A stretch of 64,000 nucleotides of DNA from Dryomyza anilis (taxonomy: Eukaryota; Arthropoda; Insecta; Diptera; Dryomyzidae). The notes beneath the pieces are model-generated. The model saw only the letters and a list, made by a program, of their open reading frames with translations, was not told where the DNA came from and searched no databases. Each line of letters begins with the position of its first letter. Positions within the stretch are counted from its first letter, which is position 1. The stretch is from the NCBI GenBank assembly GCA_951804985.1, contig OX638133.1:27682963-27746962 (forward strand). The letters run 5' to 3'. A program made the position numbers and the translations under genes. This document shows positions 10,327 to 22,860 of this stretch, piece after piece.

Positions 10327-12900
10327 ACAGGGTTGGAAAAAGACCGGACTTTTAAAAAAATAATCCAATCCACGGATTAATTTGGCTTTTATTGGATTTT
10401 TTTTTTAATTATTTATAAATAAAATAATTTCAATAGGATTTATCGGTTTCAAAGCTATTACTTCCCACAATTTCACTGCCGACAACTGCTAAATAACCTT
10501 TGGTTGGAACATACCAAACATACCAAACAGGTGCCTGTTCTTCTTTTACTTTTCGCCGTTTTACTCTATATACTTAATGATTCATATTATTGAGAAAATG
10601 AAACGGCCTTAGTGCTTGATCAAATCTATTTTGAATGTCTGATTTATAACGGGATAACTGTTCAGAATCTAATAGATTCAATCATGTCTATCGCTTTGAA
10701 AATTGGCATAAAATCGGTTTAAATCCAAAGTTTCGGCGACTACATCCTGCCATAGGGATATTCCATTTTAAATCAACGAACGGATTTTCCCTACCCCTCA
10801 GAAATAATTTAAATTTGAAATTAATTTGAAATCAAGTCAAAAATGTTCAATATCATCATATATCATTGACCATATTTCATATTTATTTTTAAAATTTTGA
10901 ATCATTTCATTGTTGACTTCACTCGAGATTTCATCCAGCAGTGGTCCAAATAGTGGTTTACCATTTGGTGCCTTATGTACAGTGTCGGACAAAACTAAAG
11001 CACGTGATTTACCATCTTTGCATTTCGGTCAATAAAAAATTACAAAGTAACTTAATTCAATTATTTTTTATTTATTTAAAAGGATTATACAGTTATTTTA
11101 ATAAAATATAAAAGTACTAAACATTATTTCTAATTTTAAACTATAGTATTTCTACAAAAATAACGATATTTATAAATAAAAACAAAAATAACGGATTTAT
11201 CTAATATTTTGTGAAATATCGTTGGTTTTTTATAACTACTGCACATCTACGTGGCATGGACTCTACTCATTAGAAATGCTTCTCCATGCAATTTCTGATT
11301 GGGCGAAAAGTGAATCCTTATTTTTTCAATTTTCGCGATCAATTTTCTGATCTACAAATTCCCATAGATTTTCTATGGGATTGAGATCCGGGGATTGGAC
11401 AGGTCATTGCAGAACTTCGATATTATTAACAAGAAAACCACTCTTTAATACATTTAGCAATATGCTTGATGTCGTTATCTTGTTGATAGATCCACCTTAA
11501 TGGCATCTCCTCTTCCGCATGAGTAAACATAACATTCTTCAAAATATCTTTGTACAAAAATCGATCCATTATGCTGATCAATAGATGAATAGATGCAGAT
11601 GAATATATCTACATGCGTTCATATGGAGCAAGACTAAATGCAAAGCGTTCAAAGCTTTTGAAGTCGAAATAATAGAAACATTTTCTATTTTAAAAGCGTT
11701 GTAGACTTTGACAGCTACTAAAATGACAGAAGCCAGTAAAGCAAGCAAAGCAAGTCCCATTGAAACATCCGCTTATGAATTGACCCGATTCCTTGACCAT
11801 TATGTTGCCACCTCCGTGTTTCACGGTTCCCTTTGAATGACGAGGATTTAAGCGTTGCCCTTTTGGCCTCCGTACTAGCCTCAATCCATCGGAACCCTTT
11901 GTATTAAACATTTATTCGTCAGAAAAAAGTACTGTTCGGCATGTCCAGTCGGCATGTGACCTTGCAAATTCAAGCCTTGCCCGTCGATTCTTGCGTTAAA
12001 TAAACGGCTCGACCGATCGACGTTGGTTGGATTTTTCTGAAATGTTTAATTGCAATTCGTTTCCTATAGATCTCGCTGATATAAAATGATCCTTTTTTAT
12101 AGTCCTAATGATTGCTTGGTCCTCGCGTTTGGTCGTTTTTCGTGGTCTACCACTCGCATGTATGGTTTGCAAGGTATTTGACGACCGAAAACGGCAGATA
12201 ATTCGGGAAATCAACTGTCGTTTATTCCAAATTTTTCTACAATGCCTGTTATAGTTTCACCGTTATTAAATTCACTTATTATCGTTTCTTTAAATTGAGC
12301 TGAATATTTATTTCGAGCCATTACTTATATAGAGCCTTTTAGCGAACTTTAATATTAAAACATTAATTTTTTTTTTGGCATATAAATCAATGATTCGAAA
12401 TTTAAAAATATTTCGATCGTAATATAAACAGTTGGTAATTTATAGCAAGTCGATTTGAACACAATATAGGTTATTTGTTTTAGTTTTGTCGCGTCATATT
12501 TAGACATATCGTTACATTTGTAATAGAAAATGTATATAAATGCATTAATAAAGTAAATGCGATAACATTTTATTATAACATGTGTATATGCATACTTTAA
12601 TTATAAAAAAAAATGAATCTTTTATATCTAAAAATATATTCAACTAAATGTTCAAATGGAAAAGTGTGTGCTTTAGTTTTGTCTGACACTGTATATCCAA
12701 TTTGTAAATTTTCGTAAAATTAATCGTGCTCTAAAAACCACAAATATATTTCCTAGGTATAATTCGTATTAAAAAAAAAAAACATTCTTGAAAAATGTAC
12801 GGAAATCAATAGAATCCAAAAAAAAAAATGCCAATAATGAATTTTTTAAAGTAGACAAAATCGAAAAAAACCGGATGGATTATTTTGGACTTTAGAAAAT
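10327..12900 (-). mobile_element. Old hAT-like element carrying a nested Tc1 insertion
   Basis: A terminal-looking cagggttggaaaaagacc starts at 10327. A degraded inverse of its sub-terminal part (ggatggattattttggactt) appears near 12870-12895. On the minus strand an open stretch runs from about 12760 down to the Tc1 right end and, when the Tc1 and one TA are left out, continues in frame from 10977 down to a stop near 10850. The frame therefore existed before the Tc1 element landed. The protein is not recognised. The hAT assignment rests only on the terminus. Confidence 0.4.
10980..12691 (-). mobile_element. Tc1/mariner-type transposon with dead transposase
   Basis: Terminal inverted repeats are cagtgtcggacaaaactaa on the left and its near-exact inverse (ttagttttgtctgacactg) on the right. 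TA is present on both sides (10978-10979 and 12692-12693). Length is 1712 bp, normal for Tc1 elements. On the minus strand an ATG at 12321 starts MARNKYSAQFKETIISEFNN, an HTH-like start. Later pieces include SGRPRKTTKREDQAIIRT and KGQRLNPRHSKGTVKHGGGN with a following M, typical of Tc1 transposases. Stops and frameshifts break it, so it is non-autonomous now. Confidence 0.85.
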
Positions 12901-12942
12901 ATAAAATTTTTAATAAAAAGCAACCTCGTATTAGAAATTATA

Positions 12943-13190
12943 TCGTCGTTATAGAACTAAAAGTCACCAACTACATTTTTATGAAAATATGCATTTTTCA
13001 ACTTTGTTGGTAATTATTACAAAAAGTAAATGATACATTTTTAAAGTTCAAATATCAATTGATAATAGATTAACATTTTCTTAACATTTGGCTCATCTAT
13101 CGGAAATTGAAAGATATATACAAAATTTTGTAAATGATTAATTGGCATTTTGAAAATGTAATTGGTGACTTTTAGTTCTACAACGACGAT
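12943..13190. mobile_element. MITE, cgtcgttgtag family, copy A
   Basis: The left end tcgtcgttatagaactaaaa and right end ttttagttctacaacgacga are inverted repeats of about 30 bp, flanked by TATA-like sequence consistent with a TA target. The interior matches copies at 32717-32973 and 48397-48654, but in inverted orientation. There is no coding capacity. Confidence 0.75.
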
Positions 13191-14565
13191 ATATTCGATT
13201 CAATTATTGATAAATCAAACATTATTATTAAACGTATTTCCAATTGAACGTGTTTTTAATTAGATAAACTCACGATTTATTAATCAGAAATTTGATTTCA
13301 TTGTTATATGAAAATCATTTCCAACTATTGCTATTGGCTTTTTATTTTGTACCTACTTTTGTAAAATTCTTAATTTGCATTTAAAAAGAATTAGTTGATA
13401 TAGTGCTAACGAAACAATAATAATTTAAAATATAAATTAAAAAAAAAACAATTCATTCAGTATCTTTAAATAACAATTCAAAATGACTTACCATTCATGT
13501 TTGAGTTGGTATTTCGGAAATGGCGCATTATCAGCAATTCAAAGTATTTATGTTTTTGGCATACTTTACTCTTTTAGTAGCGTAAAAAGTAAAAACTTGC
13601 AAAGATGCTGATGACAAACAATGCAAATAAGATAAAAACACAATTACAAAAACGTACGCGACGACGACAATAAAGCAACACAATTTTATTTTTATAAATT
13701 TACGCGATTACGTTGACACACATGCTGCAGTTAAAATGTAGCAAACAATTTAATTTTTTTTATCTGTATTATTTGCTTTTTTATATTATAAACATTTCAT
13801 TAAACAAAATTACAGCATTTTTTATATTCTCTTTATTTATTTTAAAGTAAAATTATAAAATTTCTACATAATTCTTGCTTTTTTTAAAACATTTAACAAT
13901 ATTTAATTTTTATTTGCAATATTTTTTGTGTATTTTGTTTAGTAGTTATTTTTGTTTTACTTAGCATTTAATTGCTTATTCTTGTAGCATGTTTTATTAC
14001 TATTTGTTTGCATTAATTAAAACTTTTAAACACTTCAAAAAACACTATGTCATCAATTTAACACCCACTATGTGTGCTCTCCGAGAACTGACAAATTTAA
14101 GCACATTCTTTTAAATACTAATATGGAAATGTTGACACGCTGATAAGCCTTGCATAGTTGAGGCGTTAGTTAGTTAGTTTGCCTGCTGATCTGTGCGATG
14201 CTTTTCTATTCTTTTCTTGTTATTTTTTTAATTTCTTATTTATTTTGTGTACAATTTTTTCTCTTTACACGATCGCAACATGCGATTATTGCTAATTAAG
14301 CCGCTGCAGCAAGATTTAGTTATTTTTTACTATAAATAAAAAGCACTGTGTGTGCTCTAAACGCTGCTTGTTGCAGTTGTTACAGTTCCCTGACAAGCAC
14401 AGCGTTGAATGTGATAAAAAGTAGAATAACAAAAACCGATTAGAAATTAGTCAAAACTACATTGAAGCCATAAAGAACAACAATAACAGCGCCATAAAAT
14501 ACTGCTAAAATTGATAAAAATTTAATTTGGTTTTAAAACTTAACTTCTACGAGAGCATCTCACAA
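13191..14565. other. AT-rich region and COG6 3' flank
   Basis: No gene is seen. The part next to the COG6 stop should hold its 3'UTR. On the minus strand an AATAAA (tttatt on plus, near 14240) about 320 bp past the stop is a plausible polyadenylation signal. Confidence 0.4.
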
Positions 14566-17500
14566 TTATAACGTCAACATTTTGGCAATCTGCTCGGGCT
14601 GCTTGTCAAATATAGCCTGCGGCTGTTCACAACCATTGGCCGGATCGTGCACACGTTCATAGATCTGTCGATAGATGGCAACAATCACATTAAAGGCGCG
14701 CCGCTGCACCGCCGTACGATGTGTGCCGCTCAGCAGCAGCTGTATCTGCGGCAGCAACAACATTTCGGGCAACTGCAGAAACGCATCCATTTTAGCCATA
14801 AATATCTTCAAGAGATTAGTCTCGATTTTCGTTTGATTATTCTGCAGTATAGTGTAGATGGGACCTAGCTGCAGATTTGCCACCAGCGATGAGGCCTGCT
14901 CCGAGGTCAACGTATCAAGTTGTGCCTCTGATTGTGCCTGCAGTCGTTCAACACGTTCATCCATGTACTCGTAGACGGCCAATGTGCTTTGCATGTGATA
15001 CAGACAGTTGAGTAAATAGACCGCCATATCGACGGTGGGCAAATGTGAGGCAGACTCCTGCACGGACTGCAATAGCGGATCGATGACGCACGCAACAATT
15101 TTGGTAATATCTGCACGTCGTCCATCGACCATGGTCGCTACCGAAAGTATTTCTTTGAGCATGTTCAGTAGACGTGCCACACTTGCAGGCGGCACTAGAT
15201 CACGCTGTGGTGGTTCGAGACCAAGATTTGCGCCCGATGGACGTTGCAGTACGCTGCGCACTTGCGTTGCCAGCGCATTTAGATAGATTTCCTCGCTGGA
15301 TTTTTGCAAATCGACGAGGCACTGCTCGAGCGCACCGCCGCTGACAACCTGTGGAATGTAGTAATGTTTTAAGAATTGCATTTTAGTTTTTTTCTTTTCA
15401 ATAAAGTCAGCACCTGTTTTATAATCTGTTGATAGAAACGCAACAAGTTGGACAAGGCAAAGAGCACTATGGTGTCTTTTTCGGCGGCAAGCATTGTCTC
15501 CACGCGCACTTTGAGCGGGTGGCAGACGCCATCGGCAATGTAGGCGAGCGCGTTCTGCAGCTGCTCCGAAATGTCTACAGTTGAAAGAGATGCATTTAAT
15601 TGAAATTCATATTTAAACAGTTGTATAAAAATATTTATAAATTTTACGAAAATTGAAATTTTTATTTCTGGGATCATTCTTTTCATAAATCGTAAAAAAT
15701 ACTTTGTATTGTTTTACAAATTTGTTTTTAACTCATTTAAACATCTTTTGTACTTATTTAAACATCTATAAATTTATAGAAGAATTACTAAATTTGCATT
15801 TATTATTACTACATTCTGTTTTTATGAAAATGTAAAAATATTACTTGATTTTCTTGTATTTGTATTACATTCTGTATTTATTTATTTTCATAAATGGATT
15901 TCGTTTAAAATGCCCATTTCCTGAAAAATCTTCCAATCTGAATTCAAAAATTCCACATCATTCTTATCATGATTCTAGATAAATTACTACATCTATATTT
16001 ATTTTTATTACATTCTGTTTTTATAAAAATGTAAAAATTGACTTAATTTGTTTTTATTAGTACTGCATTCTGTATTTAATTTCATAAATGGATTTCGCCT
16101 AAAATGCCCATATAATTCTCTCCTGAAAATTCTTCCCATTTGAATTCACAAATTCTTTTCTTCCTGTTATTTAAAATATCATTTTCCACATCATACTTAT
16201 AATGATTCTAGATAAATAACTACATCTGCATTTATTTTTACTACATTACGTACTTATTTAATTTCATAAATGGATTTCACTCAAAATACCCAGACAATTT
16301 TTCCTGCAAATTTTGAATTCTCAATTATACCATTTTTTTTTTATTTAGATGATAATTATAAAAATTACTACATCTGTATTTATAATTACTACATTCTGTA
16401 TTTATTTAAATGTATGAAAAATTTAAAACAATTATTACATATGCATTTATTTGAACTACATTATGTATTTATTTAATTTAATAAATCCTCAAAATACCCA
16501 ACTAAGTCTTTCTGAAAATAGTTCCCATCCGAATCCTCTAATTATTCCCCTCCTTTTATTTAAAAAATAATTTCCCTACATCAGCCTTGCCTTGCCATAT
16601 AAAAACTTTCGCAGGACAAAAATAACTTGAATAAAATTAAATTATAGCATTAATATTCACCATTTTTATCGCATTTGCGCACCAACATCGTCAGATTCTC
16701 CTTCTCGCCCGGTATCGTCTGATGCAACCAGGCGAACATATCACCAATGTAGCGCTTCGGATCGTGCGCATGCATTTCTATAGGTTTAGGATTGCCGCCG
16801 GCGCCACCCTCAGTCAAAGCCTCAATAAAGAGACGAACAAGCACAGCACGTCGAGCTATAGCATACTCATCAATAACATATCTAAAGAGAATTAATTTAA
16901 TTAAATAAATACAAAATTTTTAACAAGTGAAAATCCCACTTAAACAGAACTGGACGATCCTGCAGCCGACTCATAGCCTCCACCACCAGAGCGCCCACCT
17001 CATTGTTGTCCAAATTGCGACAATGATTCTGCGTCCAGCGATACAGCCGCTCCAGTGCACCCTCCTGATGCAGCGTCATTTCTTCCATAATGTCTAGCGC
17101 CACCGTCTGATAGCCACACTGCATCAACACACGACAGTCGGCGTGAATGGACTGCACGCGATCGAGCACATCAAAGAAAGCCGGCACAATTGCTGCATCT
17201 TTGGCGGTACCATACAGCAACTGATGTTCGGGCACGCTAAGCTGAAAGCGTGTCAGAAATGCCTCTGCAATCTTCTGATGCATTTGCAGCTTTTGACGTT
17301 CACTCTGCAGTGTATTTGTTTGGGCAATGAGATCATGTGTCAACGCCTTGGATGACTCCAGATTGGCCTTCATTGTTTCAACGGATTTCGACATGTTTTC
17401 AATGTCAGTGCATACGGCGTCCAATGAATGCTTGACGGCGCGAAAGGCTTGCAAAAAATTATCGTTGATGACCACAGAGCGCCGCTCGATCTGGGAACGT

Positions 17501-17728
17501 AGATTTCGTCGGTTTTGCAAAGTATTTTCGGCAAAGAATTGCGACAAGTCATTGAGTGCTTCAAGTGTGTCCTATTGCAGGTACATTGTATTGTTAGATT
17601 GTTATTTAAACAAATAATTTAATTTGTATATAAACCTTGTCGGTGTCTAGACGCGTCTCGAGAATTTTATTCACACGTTTCTGTATAAAATCCTCATCGC
17701 TAGCTGCAGCAGCGCTTGTGTTGGACAT
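14566..17728 (-). CDS. Cog6: Conserved oligomeric Golgi complex subunit 6 (five exons, 629 aa)
   Basis: Exons read on the minus strand: 17728-17636, 17571-16940, 16881-16661, 15574-15414, 15348-14566. All introns are GT-AG and all junction phases agree, giving 629 aa, close to the known length of COG6. It starts MSNTSAAAASDEDFIQKRVN. The N-terminal half is helical and coiled-coil rich, as in COG6. Characteristic segments are EKENLTMLVRKCDKN, ALAYIADGVCHPLKVRVE and VVSGGALEQC. COG6 belongs to lobe B of the eight-subunit COG complex, a peripheral Golgi tether for retrograde intra-Golgi vesicles that keeps glycosylation enzymes in place. Introns 1, 2 and 4 in order of transcription are 64, 58 and 65 bp; intron 3 is 1086 bp and full of repeats. 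The gene looks intact and expressed. Loss in animals gives glycosylation defects and, in flies, meiotic cytokinesis problems have been tied to COG subunits. Confidence 0.93.
15575..16660 (-). repeat. Diverged tandem repeats inside the large COG6 intron
   Basis: A unit containing ttacattctgtatttattt, then tttcataaatggatttc, then aatgcccat and cttccaatctgaattc recurs about four times (near 15780-15960, 15980-16150, 16200-16330 and 16360-16540). The only other large-scale feature of this intron is its AT content. The sequence is not coding. Confidence 0.6.
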
Positions 17729-18046
17729 GTTATTGCAATAAACGTATATTTTTTAATTTATAATAAATTAGCAAATTTTGTGAAAAGCAACGTCAGCTGT
17801 TTTTGTTTATATATGACAAACTTATTTAAAGTTGGTTTCTACAAAAACTTAAAAAAAAAAAAAATGTTTCAGTGTTGCTGAATTAAAATGAAACTGTCCA
17901 CTTCGAATTTCGAATGGACTCGTTGAGAAAACTGTCAGAAGTCCACTTCGAATATCAAATTAATTTTTTGAGACTGGAATTTTGGTCAGATGTACACTTC
18001 AAAGACTATCACCGTAAATAAATTAACCGTAAGAACAAAATATTTT
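17729..18046. promoter_or_regulatory. COG6 5' flank, presumed promoter region
   Basis: This lies directly upstream of the COG6 start. No TATA box or other core element was convincing. A short direct repeat (gtccacttcgaat) occurs at about 17897 and 17941. The promoter assignment rests on position only. Confidence 0.35.
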
Positions 18047-18598
18047 GGGCCAGTTTTTCAGTGATAGTTGAACTTTGTTTGTGGTTTAAACTTCGTTTGA
18101 AATCAGAATCGATTTTTTAGTGAATTTGAACCGTCGTTTAAACTTAGTTTAAACAACCGATGCTGATGTTTTAAACTACGTTTAAAATTTCAAAGTTTTT
18201 GGCATGAATTTTTCTCACAACACTTTTCACTATTTTTTGTCGCTGCGTTGTTTTACAAATTCTTATTAATTTTTGTATTTTTACACATTATATATCAAAA
18301 AAAAACTCTCACGTGCAGTTGAGTTGCTTGAAATGTTGTTAATATTTAAATTTTTATTTATTTCATTTTTCTGAAACAATTTTTGCATGTATTTAATTTT
18401 GAATGACATTTATCAAAAGTCAAAATCAAGAGAATTATACGTCATTAGCCTGTGGTGCCATATGTTTTGTCTTAGTCTGTGTTCATTTTAAACTATCACT
18501 GAAAAACTCCTAACAAAATTAAACGTCGTTTAATTTAAAGAGAAGATTAATTAAACGGAGTTTAAACTACGTTTAAGCTAGCACTGAAAAACTGGCCC
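18047..18598. mobile_element. MITE with GGGCCAGTTTTTCAGTG ends
   Basis: The left end gggccagtttttcagtg and the right end cactgaaaaactggccc are perfect 17-bp inverted repeats. The 552-bp interior has repeated gtttaaac/cgtttaa motifs that pair across the element. Flanking bases share only ttt, so the target duplication is unclear and the superfamily is unassigned. Confidence 0.75.
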
Positions 18599-19545
18599 TT
18601 TATCGACAATTCTCTTTAAGTTTTTCAAACACATTTTTTAAATTATCTGTTCTAAAATTTTGACAGCAATATGTAAGTAAATTTAGTTAATAGCATATTT
18701 TTTTATATTTTTTTATGTACTTAAAGTGAATTTATTAGGTTATCTCAATAACAAACCTATAGAGTTTTTAAGTTTAAAATAAAAATTATTTACTGAAGGG
18801 GTTTAAGGCTTATAGATTTTTAATGGGGGAATACTGACGTATACTGCATATATTAGTTCGACAAGTTTCGACAAGCTTCGAAAGGTTTGAGAACCTTCTA
18901 CTCTTTTCGTGAATGCTGCATGCTATTTGCATCTCATTCGCACTTATGTGTTTTATGAGCTGATCTTCTCGCACACTGCCTCATTGCGCTGAATGATTTC
19001 CGTCTCTTTCTAACACATTGCTTAGTGCGCTGCATTGTCATACGTTTCTTGTTGATTGCTTGCACTATGGTGGAAATTACCTCCTTTCGTAACTTTGATA
19101 AAAACATTACCTTGGGGTAACGTAAAAACTCTCACGGAATCATGAAACTTGTTTCGACCACAGTAATTACTGTTTTTTTTCAAGAAATTCCAATAGTAAT
19201 ATGTTTGAAAAATCAGTAATCAGAAATAGACTTAAAGTATATCGTAAAATGTAAATAGTGAATTTTCAATAATTATAAAAACTATTGAAAAATCCTAAAA
19301 TCATTGCAAAATAATTAGTAGCACTATGGGCCAGAATAACAAAACAAGAAGAGAATAAAAAAAATAAAAAAAAATTTCAAAATAATTTTAAATTTTTAAT
19401 ATGAAAATGCTGATTTCTTGTAAAAAACATTATTTTTTTTTAATAATTATTCGACTTTTGCATGTTTGCAACTCTTCTCAACACTGTTTTGTTTGCGTGT
19501 TTTTAAAACTTGAAGACAATATACATTCGATAATCACTTAATATC
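18599..19545. other. Noncoding, mixed composition
   Basis: Mostly AT-rich. The stretch 18840-19080 is less AT-rich and not obviously repetitive, with ttcgacaagtttcgacaagc near 18860. No open frame or RNA gene could be supported. Confidence 0.3.
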
Positions 19546-19681
19546 CAGTGCTCTCATCACGTAACTTAAAAACGATTGTCGTTGAAACGATAGTCATAAA
19601 ACGCTATCGTTTTAGCTTAAGTAAGACTATCGTCTAAACGATATCGTTAGACGATTATCGTCATACGTGATTAGAGCCCAG
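19546..19681. mobile_element. Short hairpin MITE (136 bp)
   Basis: The left end cagtgctctcatcacgta pairs with the right end tacgtgattagagcccag. The core is a chain of cgat/atcg motifs that also pair, so almost the whole element folds into one hairpin. No clear target duplication is seen. Confidence 0.6.
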
Positions 19682-19718
19682 TATTTTGGTTTATTGAGTG
19701 GATATTGAAACATGAATA

Positions 19719-20623
19719 CACAGAAAAAAATATTGTACGTATATATAACAATTGATATTAATAGCAAACAAAATCGTATTCCAATTAAAAATATGAATGT
19801 ATTTACTAATTAATTAATTGTATTTTCACATTTTTTTAATTAAAATATTAATAGGAATTAATTTAATATAATTTCAATACAACTAAATCTCTAATAGTAT
19901 TAACTACTTTTATTTGTTACTTTTGACAAATAAAAGCAACATTGTTTTTTTCTTCTGGATTTCATTTTGTTTTTTGTTTTTGCGTCTCGTGCGTCGGCGG
20001 CGTCGTTCTGTTTCTTCTAACATTATTTTCTTCTACGTTGCGATTTTAAAACAGGATATTACATTATTTAGTGTATGTTATGTTATTAAAGCATTAAAGG
20101 GCTCAATTTATGTTTGAGGTCAAGAATTTGAACAAACAGCTTATGATGCTCATTTTGTTGCATATTGAATCATTAAAAAGCGAATATCAAATTTTATGTT
20201 TGACTCAATTAATTGGCCCACCTGTTGAAGTTGTGAAAACTGACATCGGTAAAACATTCGTTAGGTTGAAAGAATTTTACTTAGCATATCTAACAGTATA
20301 AATACTTATTTAATATTTATTTTAATTTATCTATTTGACAAATATTTTATTTAATTTAACAAAATATTTAATTGATCCAATTTCTATCGAATGAAATTTT
20401 TAATTGATGTTACTAATTAATTAATTAATGATTTAAAAATACCCAATAAAAAATATAATCAATATGACAAAAAAATTAATTAATGTTTCTCCAATTAACA
20501 TATTCTCATTATTACGAATATGGGATTCAATGCTACTATAAGTTACATCGGCTGAGTTTCAATTAAAAATTAATTGGATTGATTAACATTTTAGTTATAT
20601 TTACACACTTTTTTTTCTGTGTG
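19719..20623. mobile_element. TA-flanked non-autonomous DNA element, copy 1 of a pair
   Basis: The ends are cacagaaaaaaat and ttttttctgtgtg with TA on both sides. The 905-bp interior is very similar to the element at 21925-22860, including a gtcggcggcgtcgttctgtt block and an internal ttaattaattaatt palindrome. Open frames of 60-70 codons (an RRRRRSVSSNIIF segment, and at 20110-20301 a frame ending KTFVRLKEFYLAYLTV) are partly shared. They may be remnants of a captured or ancestral coding sequence, but I recognise no protein. Confidence 0.7.
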
Positions 20624-21924
20624 TACCCTACATGTCATTTGCTTGAAAGTAAACAAAAAAATGACAGTTCTTCATTTCCTGTCAAGCATTAACATATGAC
20701 AGTGACAGTTCAATTGACAACTAACCAAATATCCGTTCCCACACACATCAAGAGCATATTTATTTTTTATTGAGTTCACTTTACATCCAGTGGTTGTCTC
20801 GACAAGTTAGCATTGTTAAGATTATAAAAAGTTTAAGTCTCTTGGAATTTTTAATATAAATATAATAAATTACTGTCCGATGCACGCTTGCTTATTCGTC
20901 CAAGTGAATATTTGAGTGCTAATTTTGGACACATAAGAAACATTTGAGCAAATTTACCAGAAAAGTGTGTTTTTTCATGATGCATTTTTACCTTTTAATT
21001 GCCTAAACAATCAAACTGAATAATAATATTTTTTTTACTATCAACTATTTTGTCCTATGCACGCTTATCTGTTCGTCTCAGTGAATATTTGAGTGCTAAT
21101 TGTGGACAAAGATCAAACTATAAAATTTTAGCAAATTTACCATAGAAATGTGTTTCCTCATGATGCATTTTTAACTTTTTATTGTTAAAACATTTTAAAT
21201 AAATTAAAAATTATATCAAACAAAAGTAAAAATGTTCGCCTTATATTAAAATTGCAATCGAAAATATTAATTGCTTTTTATGCATTGGCGATAGAAAAAT
21301 GTTGAAGTATTTTAATAACAAGTGATGTTTGTCCAAATCAATTTGTTTTGAGGTACTGCTACATTTAAATATTTCTTTAATTAAACTATTTCTTGTATTT
21401 AAATTGAAAATTTTCAATCATAATTAGAAATGTAGACCATATTGTTATAAAAAAGATAAAATATGCCCAAAATCCCAATGTCATAATGAATAAAATGGTT
21501 GCATACACGTGTTTCATAATTTTACATGTTTATGTGATTGCCTAATGCCGAAATATTATGATTTACCATTAATAGCTGAAACAAAATCGATGACGCATGC
21601 GACTGCTTTAGAAAACTTAGTTCATTATGAACTATATTTTGATATATGACAATTGTATGAAATAGATCCCACAAATATGCTCTATTCTACTTTTTATTTT
21701 ATTTTGACATGCGGCGCTATCTTATGAGCGAGGAAATTAGTGGCGAAAAAACGTTGAAATTAATTTCATGATACAATCACGGTAGAGATATTAGAATTCT
21801 TGTTCTTCTTAGGCGTCCCGTGCTTCTGTCAAACGACTGGAGATACTGTCAAACGTCCCGTACTTATGTCAAAATATTATATCGGATAAGAATATTTTGT
21901 GAGAGGTGCTTTCGGATACTTGTA
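20624..21924. repeat. Spacer containing two ~178-bp tandem copies
   Basis: The segment starting gtccgatgcacgcttgctta near 20876 is repeated from gtcctatgcacgcttatctg near 21052. Both share gtgaatatttgagtgctaat and catgatgcattttta. A tgacag motif recurs at 20640-20720. No gene is seen. Confidence 0.55.
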
Positions 21925-22860
21925 CACAGAAAAAAATATTGTACGTATATCTAACAATTGATATTAATAGCAAACAAAATCGTATTCCAATTAAAAATAT
22001 GAATGTATTAACTAATTAATTAATTGTATTTACACATTTTTTAATTAAAATATTAATAGGAATTAATTTAATATAATTGCAATACAACTAAATCTTTAAT
22101 AGTATTAACTACTTTTATTTGCTACTTTTTATTTATTCATTTTCTTAAATTGCAACACTGTTTTTTTCTTCTGGATTTCATTTTGTTTTCTCGTCTCGTG
22201 TGTCGGCGGCGTCGTTCAGTTTCTTCTAACATTATTTTCTTATACGTTGCTATTTTAAAACAGGATATTGCATTATGTAGTGTATATTATGTTATTAAAG
22301 CATTAAATGGCTCAATTTATTTTTGCTGTCAAGAATTTGAACAAACAGCTTATGATGCTCATTTTGTTGCATATTGAATCATTAAAAAGCGAATATCAAA
22401 TTTTATGTTTTACTCAATTGGCCCACCTGTAGAAGTTGTGAAAACTGACTTCGGTAAAACAATCGTTAGGTTGAAAGAATTTTACAAAGCATATCAAACA
22501 GTATAAATAGTTATTTAATATTTATGGTGTCGTTATGTATGGTGTATTTATGTTGAATTAAATTATTTTTATTTTCATATGTTTCTATTCCACAAATATT
22601 TTATTTAATTTAAAAAAATATTTAAATGATCCCATTTCTATCTAATGAAATTTTTAATTGATGTTACTAATTAATTAATTAATGATTAAAAAATTCCCAA
22701 TAAAAAATTTAATATATATAACAACTTTAATATCAATATGACAAAAAACTTAATTAGAGTTTTACCAATTAACATATTCGCATTATTACGTATATCCAAT
22801 TCAAAATTAATTGGATTGATTAACATTTTAGTTATATTTACACACTTTTTTTTCTATGTG
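21925..22860. mobile_element. TA-flanked non-autonomous DNA element, copy 2 of a pair
   Basis: This has the same ends and internal blocks as 19719-20623 in the same orientation, with TA at 21923-21924 and 22861-22862. It differs by small indels (about 30 bp longer) and substitutions, so the two are independent insertions or an old duplication. No intact protein is seen. Confidence 0.7.

Noticed and set aside
15369..15381. ATG at 15381 as the start of a separate 271-aa gene
   Set aside because: The first residues (MQFLKHYYIPQ) lie mostly in a 65-bp intron. The real exon starts at 15348 and joins the upstream COG6 exon in phase.
14640..17620. Plus-strand open frames of 70-96 codons across the COG6 region
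   Set aside because: They are antisense shadows of the COG6 exons.
18855..18910. Heat-shock-element-like ttcgacaagtttcgacaagcttcg
   Set aside because: Spacing and orientation of the nGAAn units do not fit, and no gene start is adjacent.
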